Assembly: GCF_021049305.1 (NCBI RefSeq)
Contig: NZ_CP088081.1
Span: 3,771,119 to 3,835,118 of the forward strand
Length of the DNA stretch: 64,000 nucleotides
DNA from: Ideonella dechloratans
GTDB lineage: Bacteria > Pseudomonadota > Gammaproteobacteria > Burkholderiales > Burkholderiaceae_C
Reading direction: 5' to 3'
The position numbers were made by a program, and so were the translations under genes. The notes under the pieces are model-generated. The model was not told the DNA's origin, made no database searches, and worked only from the letters and a program-made list of their open reading frames with translations. Within the stretch, counting starts at the first letter, position 1; each line of letters opens with the position of its first letter. This document shows positions 57,381 to 64,000 of the stretch, in pieces.

Positions 57381-58382
57381 TCAGCCCGGTGACGGGGCCA
57401 GCCACAGCGGACGGCCCAGCGCCCCGCTGAACTGGGGCACCGGCCAGGCCGAGCGCGGCAGCTTCAGGCTGGCGGCCAGCTGGGCATGGCGGGCCTGGGT
57501 GGCCCGCACCAGCGCGGCATGGTCCCAGCCGGCGCGGGTCTGGGCCAGCGCGTCGCACAGGGCCGCACTGAACAGGCCGCGCACCAGCCCCTGCGGGCTG
57601 CGCCATTCGGGGGTGCGCTGCAGGCTACCGCAGGCCAGCAGGGCCACGCAGTCGGTGTCGCGCAACGGCGGCCCGGAGGCCGGCGCGGCGGGCAGCGGCG
57701 CGCTGGCGTGCGACGCCAGGTCTTCGGTGCGCAGGCCGCGCCAGCGCAGGCCCAGTGCGGGGTCGCTCGCCGACCGGGTGCTGCCACCGGCATAGCAGGT
57801 GTCGAAGACCACGCAGACCTGGGCACCCCGGGCCAGCCAGGCGTCGATGCGCTCCCCCACCTCGGCGCTGGCCAGCGCGCCCGCCAGCGGCCAGGGGCTG
57901 CCGGCGGGCGCGCGGGCCGCGTCCCGGGCCAGCAGCCAGGTGCTCAGGCCGTCCGGGCCCACCGGCGCCGCGGGCGCGACCGGCGCACTGCGCACCCCGT
58001 GACCGGACCAGTACAGCAGCACCTCGTCGCCGGCCACCAGCTCGGTCGTCAGCGCGTCCAGGGCCTGCAGCAGCGCGGCGCGGGTGGGCGGCGCGGCCTG
58101 TGCCCGGGGCCCCAGGCCGTCGGCCAGCACCCGGGTGCGTGCCGGCGCCACCCCCAGGCCGGGCAGCAGGCTACGCAGGGCCTGCACATCGTGCGCCGGC
58201 CCCTGCAGCCACAGGTCCGGGGGCTGGAACTGGAGGGCCGACACACCCACCAGCACCGCGTGGCGGGTGCCGCGGGACGGGGGTAAGGGCCGGGAGGACT
58301 GCGCCCGGACCGACAGCGGGGCAGTGCCCACGGCCACAGCGGCCTGCAGCCAGCGGCGACGGCGCGGGTCGGGGACGCGCAT
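57381..58382 (-). CDS. Exported caspase-family (peptidase C14) protein
   Basis: 333 residues from the ATG at 58382, preceded by GAGGGGG; a TTG at 58400 overlapping the upstream stop is another option. The N-terminus RRRRWLQAAVAVG resembles a Tat signal, cleaved near VRAQ. The caspase fold has His of LLYWSGHGV (about 128) and Cys of VVFDTCYAGG (about 196), both intact. It probably cleaves after Arg, Lys or Asp; specificity cannot be read. It is the last gene of the ECF sigma/anti-sigma operon. Tat export of a caspase homologue is unusual. Confidence 0.9.
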   Translation of the reverse strand: MRVPDPRRRRWLQAAVAVGTAPLSVRAQSSRPLPPSRGTRHAVLVGVSALQFQPPDLWLQGPAHDVQALRSLLPGLGVAPARTRVLADGLGPRAQAAPPTRAALLQALDALTTELVAGDEVLLYWSGHGVRSAPVAPAAPVGPDGLSTWLLARDAARAPAGSPWPLAGALASAEVGERIDAWLARGAQVCVVFDTCYAGGSTRSASDPALGLRWRGLRTEDLASHASAPLPAAPASGPPLRDTDCVALLACGSLQRTPEWRSPQGLVRGLFSAALCDALAQTRAGWDHAALVRATQARHAQLAASLKLPRSAWPVPQFSGALGRPLWLAPSPG

Positions 58383-58396
58383 CCGGTCCGGCCCCC

Positions 58397-59095
58397 TCAA
58401 GGCTGCGACTCGGGCCGCGGCGCGGACAGCAGGCTCGCCCGCTGCACCGCGGACAGGCTGCGCGCCGCAGCCAGGGTGGCGGCGGCCTCGTCGGCCGGCA
58501 GGCTGAGCACCCAGCGCCCGTCGATGCCCAGGCTGAGCTGACGCGGGCCGCCGGCCTGCGGCACCAGCAGCGGCGCCAGGGACTGCACACGGGCATCCGG
58601 CGCCAGTTGCAGCAGCAGCTGGGCACGGGGGGCGGCCTGCAGGGTGGCGGGGCGCAGACTGCGCCAGACCGGTTCCTCCTCGGCGGCGCGCTGGGCGTGC
58701 AGCAGCCAGCCGATGGCGCCGGCCTGCGCCACGATGACCAGGGTGGCCAGGGCCAGGGCCGGGCGCGCACCCAGGGATGCCTGGAGGCAGGCCCGCAGGG
58801 TGCTCCAGACCGAGGCCCGCGCAGATGCCTCATCCGGTGGCGCCAGCGGCCTGGCGGCCGGCTGCAACTGCTGCTGCAGGCGCTGCCAGGCCGGGCCGGT
58901 GTCCTCGCGGGCGGCCGCGTCGTGCAGGGCGCTGCGCAGCTGCTCCAGCGTGCGGGCCTCGGCGTCCAGCGCGGGGTGCTGTTGCCGCTGCCGCTGCATC
59001 CAGGCCTGTTCCGGCGCCGCCAGCTGGCCGGCCAGGAAGGCGGGCAGGGCGTCCTGGAAGCGGCGCTCGTCCTCGGGGCTCAAGGTCGGGGTCAT
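58397..59095 (-). CDS. Putative membrane anti-sigma factor
   Basis: A 232-residue bitopic protein whose ATG overlaps the sigma-factor stop (ATGA). The cytoplasmic N-terminus (1-110) begins with a short helical segment LPAFLAGQL that resembles the sigma-binding start of anti-sigma factors, but lacks the HxxxCxxC zinc site. A single transmembrane helix is at about 112-134. The periplasmic part (135-232) has a beta-rich QLLLQLAPDARVQSLAPLLVP and IDGRWVLSLP. Position and topology, not homology, support the call. It could sense a periplasmic signal or be cleaved. Confidence 0.75.
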   Translation of the reverse strand: MTPTLSPEDERRFQDALPAFLAGQLAAPEQAWMQRQRQQHPALDAEARTLEQLRSALHDAAAREDTGPAWQRLQQQLQPAARPLAPPDEASARASVWSTLRACLQASLGARPALALATLVIVAQAGAIGWLLHAQRAAEEEPVWRSLRPATLQAAPRAQLLLQLAPDARVQSLAPLLVPQAGGPRQLSLGIDGRWVLSLPADEAAATLAAARSLSAVQRASLLSAPRPESQP

Positions 59096-59700
59096 GGCGT
59101 GGCGCCCTCCTCGCGGCCCAGCCACTGCTGCAGGCAGTCGCGCAGGTGGCGCCGGCCGTGGAACAGGCGGGTCTTGACGGTGTTTTCGGGGGTGTTCTGC
59201 AGGCGGGCGATGTCGGCCAGGGGCATGTCCTCCAGGGCCCAGAGCATCAGGGCCTCGCGCTGCAGCGCGTTGCCCAGGCGGCGCAGGCAGTCCAGCACGC
59301 CGTGGCGGCGCTGCTGGCGGGCCAGGCCCTCGGGGGGCGTGGGCGCGTCGTCCGGCAGGGCCTGCCAGGCGGCCTCGCTCAGCTCGGTCTGCAGGGTGGC
59401 GCCCAGGCGGCGCTGGCGCAGCCGGTCCACCGCCTTGTTGCGCGCCAGGGTCAGCAGCCAGGTGCCAAAGGCCACGCGACCGTCGAAGCGGTCCGGGTGG
59501 CGCCAGAGATCCAGGAACACGTCGGCGGTGACCTCCTGGGCCAGGGCCTCGGCCTCGGCCCCGCAGGGGGCCAGCTGCAGCCGGGCGAAGACCTGGACCT
59601 TGCCCGCCCAGTCATGCCAGAGCATCTTCAGCGCCTGCTCGTCACCCGACTGCAGGGCAGCCAGCTGGAGCAGGGGGTTCATGGTGCGGTCGTCGCTCAT
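59092..59700 (-). CDS. ECF-type RNA polymerase sigma factor
   Basis: A 202-residue sigma-70 family factor of the ECF group. Region 2 (about residues 25-97: ALAQEVTADVFLDLWRHPDRF, FGTWLLTLARNKAVDRLRQRR) and region 4 (about 134-190: LQREALMLWALEDMPLADIARLQNTPENTVKTRLFHGRRHLR) are present; region 3 is missing. It is the first gene of a leftward, translationally coupled operon with the anti-sigma-like and caspase genes. The target promoters are not identified. Confidence 0.92.
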   Translation of the reverse strand: MSDDRTMNPLLQLAALQSGDEQALKMLWHDWAGKVQVFARLQLAPCGAEAEALAQEVTADVFLDLWRHPDRFDGRVAFGTWLLTLARNKAVDRLRQRRLGATLQTELSEAAWQALPDDAPTPPEGLARQQRRHGVLDCLRRLGNALQREALMLWALEDMPLADIARLQNTPENTVKTRLFHGRRHLRDCLQQWLGREEGATP

Positions 59701-59882
59701 GGGCGGTGATCGGGGAACTGCGGGGGCCACGGGCCCGGCCGTCGGTCGACGGGGCGCCCATCTTACAAAGCCCCGCCCCCGCCGCACTTTTTTGTTCGCG
59801 CGATGTGAACCTGGCGCACCGCCGCCACGAACAAGAGCTTGGGACTCTGTATTCAACCCCCTCTCTCTGGAAAGACAACGTG

Positions 59883-60701
59883 ATGACGAAGACTCTGAAG
59901 CCGCTGCTGGCGGCGATGGTGGCAGGCCTGGTGCTGGCGGGCTGCGGCGGCGGTGGTTCGGACAGCAGCAGCTCGGGTGGCAGCAATTCCGGTGGCAGCA
60001 GCTCGGGCGGGGGCAGCAGCTCCGGCGGCGGCACCGCCTCGGCCTGCTCGGGCAACATCTGGCAGACCGTGAACTACGACGTCTACGCCAGCGGCTCGGC
60101 CAGCCCGGTCAGCCAGGCGGCCAACTTCTACGGCGCCAGCAGCAGCGCCAGCACGCAGTGCGTGGACGTGGCCTCCACCCTGCAGCTGAGCACCACCGAC
60201 GGCTTCAACAACGTCAGCTGGGTGGACAGCGGCAGCACCGCCCTGGGGGCCAGCGCCGAGCGGCTCGACGCCGGCCTGCTGCTGACCTGCAGCAGCGGCG
60301 CCGACACCACCCGCCACCTGGCCGTGCGGGCCGATGGCAAGGTGGCGGCGGCCAGCGCCCATGCCATGGCCCAGGGCCAAGGCTTCGGCTCGCTGGAATG
60401 CAGCAGCAACGGCAGCGCCGTGGACGCCGGTGTGGCCTCGGGCGTCTTCAATGCCGATGGCACCTTGACGCTGACCGACGGCTCGGTGAATCCGCCCGAC
60501 ACCACGATCTGGTCGGCGGCCGAGGTGGATGCGGCCTTCAGCAGCGGCGGCTACACGGTCACCAGCAACGGCGTGAGCAAGACCTTCCGCCTGACGCTCT
60601 ACACGGTGCCGGCGGCGGGTGCAACCCGTCAGGCCATCGTGTTCTCGGCCACCAAGTCCGACGGCTCGGTGATCAACCCCTTCGTCTTCATCCAGCAATA
60701 A
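59883..60701 (+). CDS. Gly/Ser-rich secreted lipoprotein, hypothetical
   Basis: A 272-residue lipoprotein with lipobox VLAGC (Cys about residue 21), then a Gly/Ser-repeat linker of about 30 residues and a mature domain with three further Cys (ACSG, TQCVD, LTCSSG, LECSS) and a Thr/Ser/Asn-rich beta pattern. No known family was recognised. The stretch upstream (59701-59882) is the divergent control region with the sigma-factor gene. Likely anchored in the outer membrane and facing the periplasm or outside. Confidence 0.8.
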   Translation: MTKTLKPLLAAMVAGLVLAGCGGGGSDSSSSGGSNSGGSSSGGGSSSGGGTASACSGNIWQTVNYDVYASGSASPVSQAANFYGASSSASTQCVDVASTLQLSTTDGFNNVSWVDSGSTALGASAERLDAGLLLTCSSGADTTRHLAVRADGKVAAASAHAMAQGQGFGSLECSSNGSAVDAGVASGVFNADGTLTLTDGSVNPPDTTIWSAAEVDAAFSSGGYTVTSNGVSKTFRLTLYTVPAAGATRQAIVFSATKSDGSVINPFVFIQQ

Positions 60702-60849
60702 GAAGGGCTGGCGCGGGGGGCGGGCCGGCGCTGGCCGTCATCGGCCGGCGTCTGACCCTGCTCGCGAACGGCGCGTTCAAGGCGTGCCGTTCATCCCCGC
60801 ATCCTCACTATCGGGGCGGCGGACACGCTGGCGATCCGTAGAAACGACA

Positions 60850-60886
60850 ACGCACCGGGGCCGCGAAGCCGCCGGTGCGTCTTTTG
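60850..60886. terminator. Hairpin terminator between lipoprotein and yidC
   Basis: ACGCACCGG and CCGGTGCGT arms with a 13-bp GC-rich loop, then TCTTTTG. It lies between convergent genes and could end either; the T-run favours the rightward one. The rest of the 210-bp gap shows no gene. Confidence 0.75.
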
Positions 60887-60911
60887 TCACGAAACGTGAC
60901 TCAGGCGGCCG

Positions 60912-62570
60912 TCAGAGCACGCCCATGCGCTTGTTGATGACGTACTGCTGGGCAATGGACAGCAGGTTGTTCGTCAGCCAGTACAGCACCAGGCCGGACG
61001 GGAAGAAGAAGAACATGAAGCTGAAGGCCAGCGGCATGATCCACATCATCTTCTGCTGCATGGGGTCGGCCTGCTTGGGCGAGAGCCAGACCTGCAGCAG
61101 GCTGGACAGCGTCATCAGCACCGGCAGGATGAAGAACGGATCCTTGGCCGACAGGTCGGTGATCCAGCCGATCCAGGGCGCGCCGCGCATCTCGACAGTG
61201 GACATCAGCACCCAGTACAGCGCCATGAAGAAGGGCATCTGCACGAAGATGGGCAGGCAGCCGCCCAGCGGGTTGACCTTCTCCTCGCGGTAGATGCGCA
61301 TCATCTCCTGCTGCATCTCCTGCGGCTTGTCCTTCAGGCGCTCGCGCAGTTCCATGATGCGCGGGTTGACCGCCTTCATCTTGGCCATCGACTTGTAGGC
61401 GTTGGCGTTGAGCCAGTAGAAGGCCGCCTTGAGCAGCACCACCAGCAGGATGATGGACCAGCCCCAGTTGCCGATGAGCTTGTGGATGTGGTCCAGCACC
61501 CAGAACAGGGGCTCGGCCAGCACCTTGAACCAGCCGTAGTCCTTCACCAGTTCCAGGCCCGGGGCCAGGGTGGCGAGCTTCTTCTCCTCCTGCGGGCCGA
61601 CGAACAGGGTGGCGTCGCTGGTTTCGGTGGCGCCCGGTGCCACGGCGGGCAGGGGCTGCACCAGGGCCACGGTGAAGAGGTCCGGACCGATCTTGGTGGT
61701 GCGGAACTCGCGCGGCGAGCCGTCCTTCACCAGCCAGGCGGTGGCGAAGTAGTGCTGGACCATGGCGATCCAGCCGTCGTTGGCCTTCTGCACATGCAGC
61801 GGCGAGTCACCCGGCTGGTGCTTGGCGATGTCCTCGAACTTGACCTTCTGGTAGCGCTTCTCGTCGGTGTAGACGGCCGGGCCGGTGAAGGTGCTGTAGA
61901 AGGACGTGTGGGCGCCGGGCGCCTTGTCGTCACGTTGCAGCTGCAGGTAGAGCTGAGGCTGCAGCGGGGCACTGCCGACGTTGGTGAGGGCGTGCTTCAC
62001 ATCCACGGTGTACTGGCCGCGGTGGAAGGTGTAGGTCTTGACCAGCTTGGCGCCGCCCACCTCGGGCGACTCGAAGCGCACGGTCAGGGTGTCCTGGCCA
62101 TCCTTCAGATCGCGGTCGCCGGGCACGGCGCTCATCAGCGTCAGGTGGGTGGGCAACGGCGTGGCGCCCGCGCTGATGTAGCCGGTCTGGGCTTCGTAGC
62201 GGTGGCCCGTCTCGTCCAGCACCAGCATGGGCTGCCCGGGATCGGTGTCGCTGTGGTACTTGTTCAGTGCCACGCGACGCAGTGTGCCGCCCAGGGTGTC
62301 GAAGGTGGCCGTCATCACGTCGGTGTGGACGGTGAAGGTCTCGCTGCGGACGGGTGCGGGCGCGGAGGCGCCGGCCACCACCGGGGTGGCGCCATTGGCC
62401 GCGGCCGAGGCCGGCGTGGGCACGCCGTTGCCGGAAGCCGCTGCCGATGCCGCGGGCACCGGGCCGCCGAACAGGGTCGGCTGGCCGTTGTGGCGGCTCC
62501 ACGCGTCCCACAGCAGGACGAGCGACATGGTGAACACCACCCACAGCAGGGTGCGGCGCATATCGGTCAT
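60912..62570 (-). CDS. yidC: Membrane protein insertase YidC
   Basis: A 552-residue YidC: an N-terminal helix (TLLWVVFTMSLVLLWDAW), a large periplasmic P1 domain (about residues 75-340) and the conserved five-helix insertase core with MKAVNPRIMELRERLKDKPQEMQQEM and GGCLPIFVQMPFFMALYWVL. It inserts proteins into the inner membrane alone or with SecYEG. The start overlaps the yidD stop. Confidence 0.97.
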   Translation of the reverse strand: MTDMRRTLLWVVFTMSLVLLWDAWSRHNGQPTLFGGPVPAASAAASGNGVPTPASAAANGATPVVAGASAPAPVRSETFTVHTDVMTATFDTLGGTLRRVALNKYHSDTDPGQPMLVLDETGHRYEAQTGYISAGATPLPTHLTLMSAVPGDRDLKDGQDTLTVRFESPEVGGAKLVKTYTFHRGQYTVDVKHALTNVGSAPLQPQLYLQLQRDDKAPGAHTSFYSTFTGPAVYTDEKRYQKVKFEDIAKHQPGDSPLHVQKANDGWIAMVQHYFATAWLVKDGSPREFRTTKIGPDLFTVALVQPLPAVAPGATETSDATLFVGPQEEKKLATLAPGLELVKDYGWFKVLAEPLFWVLDHIHKLIGNWGWSIILLVVLLKAAFYWLNANAYKSMAKMKAVNPRIMELRERLKDKPQEMQQEMMRIYREEKVNPLGGCLPIFVQMPFFMALYWVLMSTVEMRGAPWIGWITDLSAKDPFFILPVLMTLSSLLQVWLSPKQADPMQQKMMWIMPLAFSFMFFFFPSGLVLYWLTNNLLSIAQQYVINKRMGVL

Positions 62571-62956
62571 GAGGATGGCCTGGAAGAAGTCAGGGGAACA
62601 AGGGTGGCCGGCTCGGCTGACGCGGTCGTGTCAGACGGGGGGACGGCCACGGGAGAGGCCACTGGCACGGTGGCGCCAGGCAGCAGATGCCGGAACAGGC
62701 GAGGCCGCTCGGCAGGCACCGGATCGCAGCCGCCGGCGCACCAGGGCGCGCAGCGCGCGATGCGCACCACGGCCAGGTAGCTGCCCGCCGCGGCGCCATG
62801 GCGCTCCAGCGCCTCCAGCGCATAGCGCGAGCAGGTGGGCTCGAAGCGGCATTGGTTGCCCAGCCAGGGGCTCAGCAGCAGACGATAGCCGCGCACGCCG
62901 GCCTGCAGCAGCCGCCGAGGCAGCAGACGCAGAGTGGGGAGCGGGCGGATCGGCAT
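62567..62956 (-). CDS. yidD: Membrane protein insertion efficiency factor YidD
   Basis: A 129-residue protein: an amphipathic start (RRLLQAGVRGYRLLLSPWLG) and the Cys-rich core NQCRFEPTCSRYALEALERHG and RIARCAPWCAGG that define YidD. The Pro/Thr/Ser-rich tail of about 45 residues is longer than usual. It helps insertion by YidC and lies between rnpA and yidC as usual. Confidence 0.92.
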   Translation of the reverse strand: MPIRPLPTLRLLPRRLLQAGVRGYRLLLSPWLGNQCRFEPTCSRYALEALERHGAAAGSYLAVVRIARCAPWCAGGCDPVPAERPRLFRHLLPGATVPVASPVAVPPSDTTASAEPATLVPLTSSRPSS

Positions 62957-62969
62957 CGCGAAACGTGCC

Positions 62970-63515
62970 TCAGGCCTTGGAGCGGGCACGCGGGCGCAGG
63001 CGCCCACCGCCATCGGCCGGCAAGGGCTGGCGGATGGCGCGGTCGAACAGCGTGTCCATCTCGGCATGGGCCGCTTCGCGCAGGGTCTCCGAGGCCGGGC
63101 TGAGGAACTGGGCCCGGTCGAAGGGCGCGCGCAGACGCACCACCCACAGGCCGGCAGGCAGCGTGGCCAGGTGGCGTGCCATGGCCGCGCGGGCCTGGCG
63201 CTTGATCAGGTTGCGGGTGACGGCGCGCTTGGCATGCCGCTTGGGCACGACCAGCCCCAGCCAGTGGCCGGAAGGACCGGACGGGCCGGATGCACCGGAT
63301 TCATCCACAAGCGCCCCAAGAGAGGGCGCAGAGGCTGTGGATAACTCTGGTGACAACACCGGGATAAGCGGTGCATCACCCGTGGACAGCCCCGACGGAC
63401 GTGAAGCCTGCGGCTCGCCACTCACATGGTGAATGGCGAAATGGGCACTGCGGGAACGCTGCGGAGCCGACAGCACGCGCTCGAAATCGGCCGGACGCAC
63501 GATGCGGCCGATCAT
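62970..63515 (-). CDS. rnpA: Ribonuclease P protein component (with long insertion)
   Basis: A 181-residue RnpA. The basic signature KRHAKRAVTRNLIKRQAR (about residues 93-110) is complete. It is about 60 residues longer than E. coli RnpA because of a Ser/Pro/Gly-rich insert at about residues 32-83, between the first strand and the core. The insert DNA contains DnaA boxes on both strands. The protein helps the RNase P RNA mature tRNA 5' ends. It starts 10 bp after rpmH. Confidence 0.93.
   Translation of the reverse strand: MIGRIVRPADFERVLSAPQRSRSAHFAIHHVSGEPQASRPSGLSTGDAPLIPVLSPELSTASAPSLGALVDESGASGPSGPSGHWLGLVVPKRHAKRAVTRNLIKRQARAAMARHLATLPAGLWVVRLRAPFDRAQFLSPASETLREAAHAEMDTLFDRAIRQPLPADGGGRLRPRARSKA
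63301..63344. promoter_or_regulatory. DnaA boxes inside rnpA
   Basis: TGTGGATAA (63336-63344) is a perfect DnaA box (TTATCCACA on the other strand). TCATCCACA (63301-63309) has one mismatch and faces it. Both lie in the insertion-encoding part of rnpA, about 650 bp from the window end and close to the predicted origin. Confidence 0.6.
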
Positions 63516-63525
63516 GGCGCCGGGA

Positions 63526-63663
63526 TCAGACCCGCGACAGCTGCTTGCGGCCCTTGGCGCGACGCGCGTTGATGACGGCGCGGCCACCACGGGTCTTCAT
63601 GCGAACGAGGAAACCGTGCGTGCGGGCGCGGCGGACCTTGGAAGGCTGATAGGTGCGCTTCAT
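63526..63663 (-). CDS. rpmH: 50S ribosomal protein L34
   Basis: A 45-residue ribosomal protein: [20 protein letters not shown] then a basic tail ending KGRKQLSRV. It is among the most conserved short proteins and marks the rpmH-rnpA end of the origin region. It has a promoter about 190 bp upstream and is first in the rpmH-rnpA-yidD-yidC run. Confidence 0.98.
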   Translation of the reverse strand: MKRTYQPSKVRRARTHGFLVRMKTRGGRAVINARRAKGRKQLSRV

Positions 63664-63848
63664 GTTGTGTACCTACTGGGTAGTGGCACCCTGAAAGAGT
63701 GCATGTGCTGCAAGGGAGCTCTGGTGAGCCTGGGGTTGCCCAGGCACGGCACCAGCGCATGTCAAAGGCCCCTGGCCCTGCCGCAGACGGCAAGAGCTCC
63801 AGGAAGTTCGACAGGCGAAAGCCCACCCAGGCGTTCGGGAAACCCACG

Positions 63849-63877
63849 ATTAGACCAAGAAACGCCAATCTGGTCAA
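63849..63877 (-). promoter_or_regulatory. Sigma-70 promoter for the rpmH operon
   Basis: On the minus strand TTGACC (63872-63877), a 17-bp spacer and TCTAAT (63849-63854), each five of six to consensus. Transcription would begin near 63842, giving a leader of about 180 bases before rpmH. Confidence 0.75.
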
Positions 63878-63912
63878 ACACTTGCACCACAACATGCGGC
63901 GCCGCGGGGGGA

Positions 63913-63941
63913 TTGACCCCGTGCAGGAAACTGTGGATAAC
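63913..63941 (+). promoter_or_regulatory. dnaA: Candidate dnaA promoter overlapped by a DnaA box
   Basis: TTGACC (63913-63918), 17-bp spacer, GATAAC (63936-63941), reading toward the window end. A perfect DnaA box TGTGGATAA (63932-63940) covers the -10, which fits DnaA autorepression. The dnaA coding sequence itself is outside the window. Confidence 0.55.
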
Positions 63942-64000
63942 CTCGCCCCAGGCGGCCCGAGGAGTGCGTAGAATGCGGCCGCTCAAGAAGAATTGTCCAC

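Larger units (their letters stand above)
63664..64000. other. rpmH-dnaA intergenic region, left part of putative oriC
   Basis: 337 bp without a gene, holding the leftward rpmH promoter, the perfect DnaA box at 63932-63940 and, at the very end (63993-64000), TTGTCCAC, the beginning of another near-consensus DnaA box. No AT-rich unwinding element is seen here, so the core origin may lie beyond the edge or on the other side of dnaA. Confidence 0.6.

Noticed and set aside
57755..60841. A plus-strand frame of over 1000 codons across the caspase, anti-sigma and sigma genes
   Set aside because: Low-complexity Arg/Pro/Ala translation; the minus-strand genes carry catalytic and sigma-region motifs and overlapping starts and stops.
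63381..63389. CGTGGACAG as a third DnaA box in rnpA
   Set aside because: Three mismatches to the consensus.

Overview
The window is a stretch of very high-GC bacterial chromosome. Gene content and gene order point to a betaproteobacterium of the order Burkholderiales (the Rubrivivax/Leptothrix/Ideonella/Roseateles type of genome); the genus cannot be fixed from sequence alone. The right edge carries rpmH-rnpA-yidD-yidC, a leftward rpmH promoter, and DnaA boxes. The window therefore ends just before dnaA and probably includes the left flank of the replication origin. Nearly all sequence is coding. I see no rRNA, tRNA, CRISPR, prophage or insertion sequence.

Left part (1-14.3 kb): an edge-cut di-haem peroxidase; two tandem, very similar secreted AcpA-type phosphoesterases; a glutamine-amidotransferase-like protein; and a PspC protein. 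Next comes a redox locus: a SoxR-type iron-sulfur regulator divergent from a questin-oxidase-like gene, with a MerR-type 19-bp-spacer promoter between them, and beside it a four-gene MacAB-like ABC efflux set. A thioredoxin-fold lipoprotein and the nudJ-mnmA pair follow.

Middle (14.4-47 kb): the proton-translocating transhydrogenase operon pntAA-pntAB-(small membrane protein)-pntB with mtnN behind it; fadD under a perfect palindrome; rsmE; a yidB-like gene; and a leftward lptA-lptB-rpoN-rlmL run. Then argS-SPOR-dsbA, a Ser/Thr kinase fused to a cyclic-nucleotide-binding domain, a PsiF protein, a 2-haloacid dehalogenase beside malate synthase G, a GMC oxidoreductase with its LysR regulator, MarC, and a glycine-rich RNA-binding protein. 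The leftward kdsD-kdsC-lptC genes come next. The usually contiguous kdsD-kdsC-lptC-lptA-lptB-rpoN cluster is thus split by about 15 kb. A KefB/YbaL-type antiporter, apt, a stand-alone cNMP-binding protein, a chemoreceptor, an MFS exporter and a VirK-like gene continue to mnmE.

Right part (52.5-60.9 kb) is the most unusual region. Between mnmE and yidC, which are normally neighbours, lies an accessory locus. It has a rightward TonB-dependent receptor plus exported TPR-CHAT protease operon. It meets head-on a leftward operon of ECF sigma factor, membrane anti-sigma-like protein and exported caspase-family protease. A divergent Gly/Ser-rich lipoprotein lies upstream of the sigma factor. Two different caspase-clan proteases, both apparently exported, with a dedicated sigma factor and an outer-membrane receptor look like an envelope signalling or proteolytic system; its function is unknown.

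Start sites were chosen from visible Shine-Dalgarno sequences, signal peptides, family N-termini and overlaps. Function calls rest on motif recognition without database searches.
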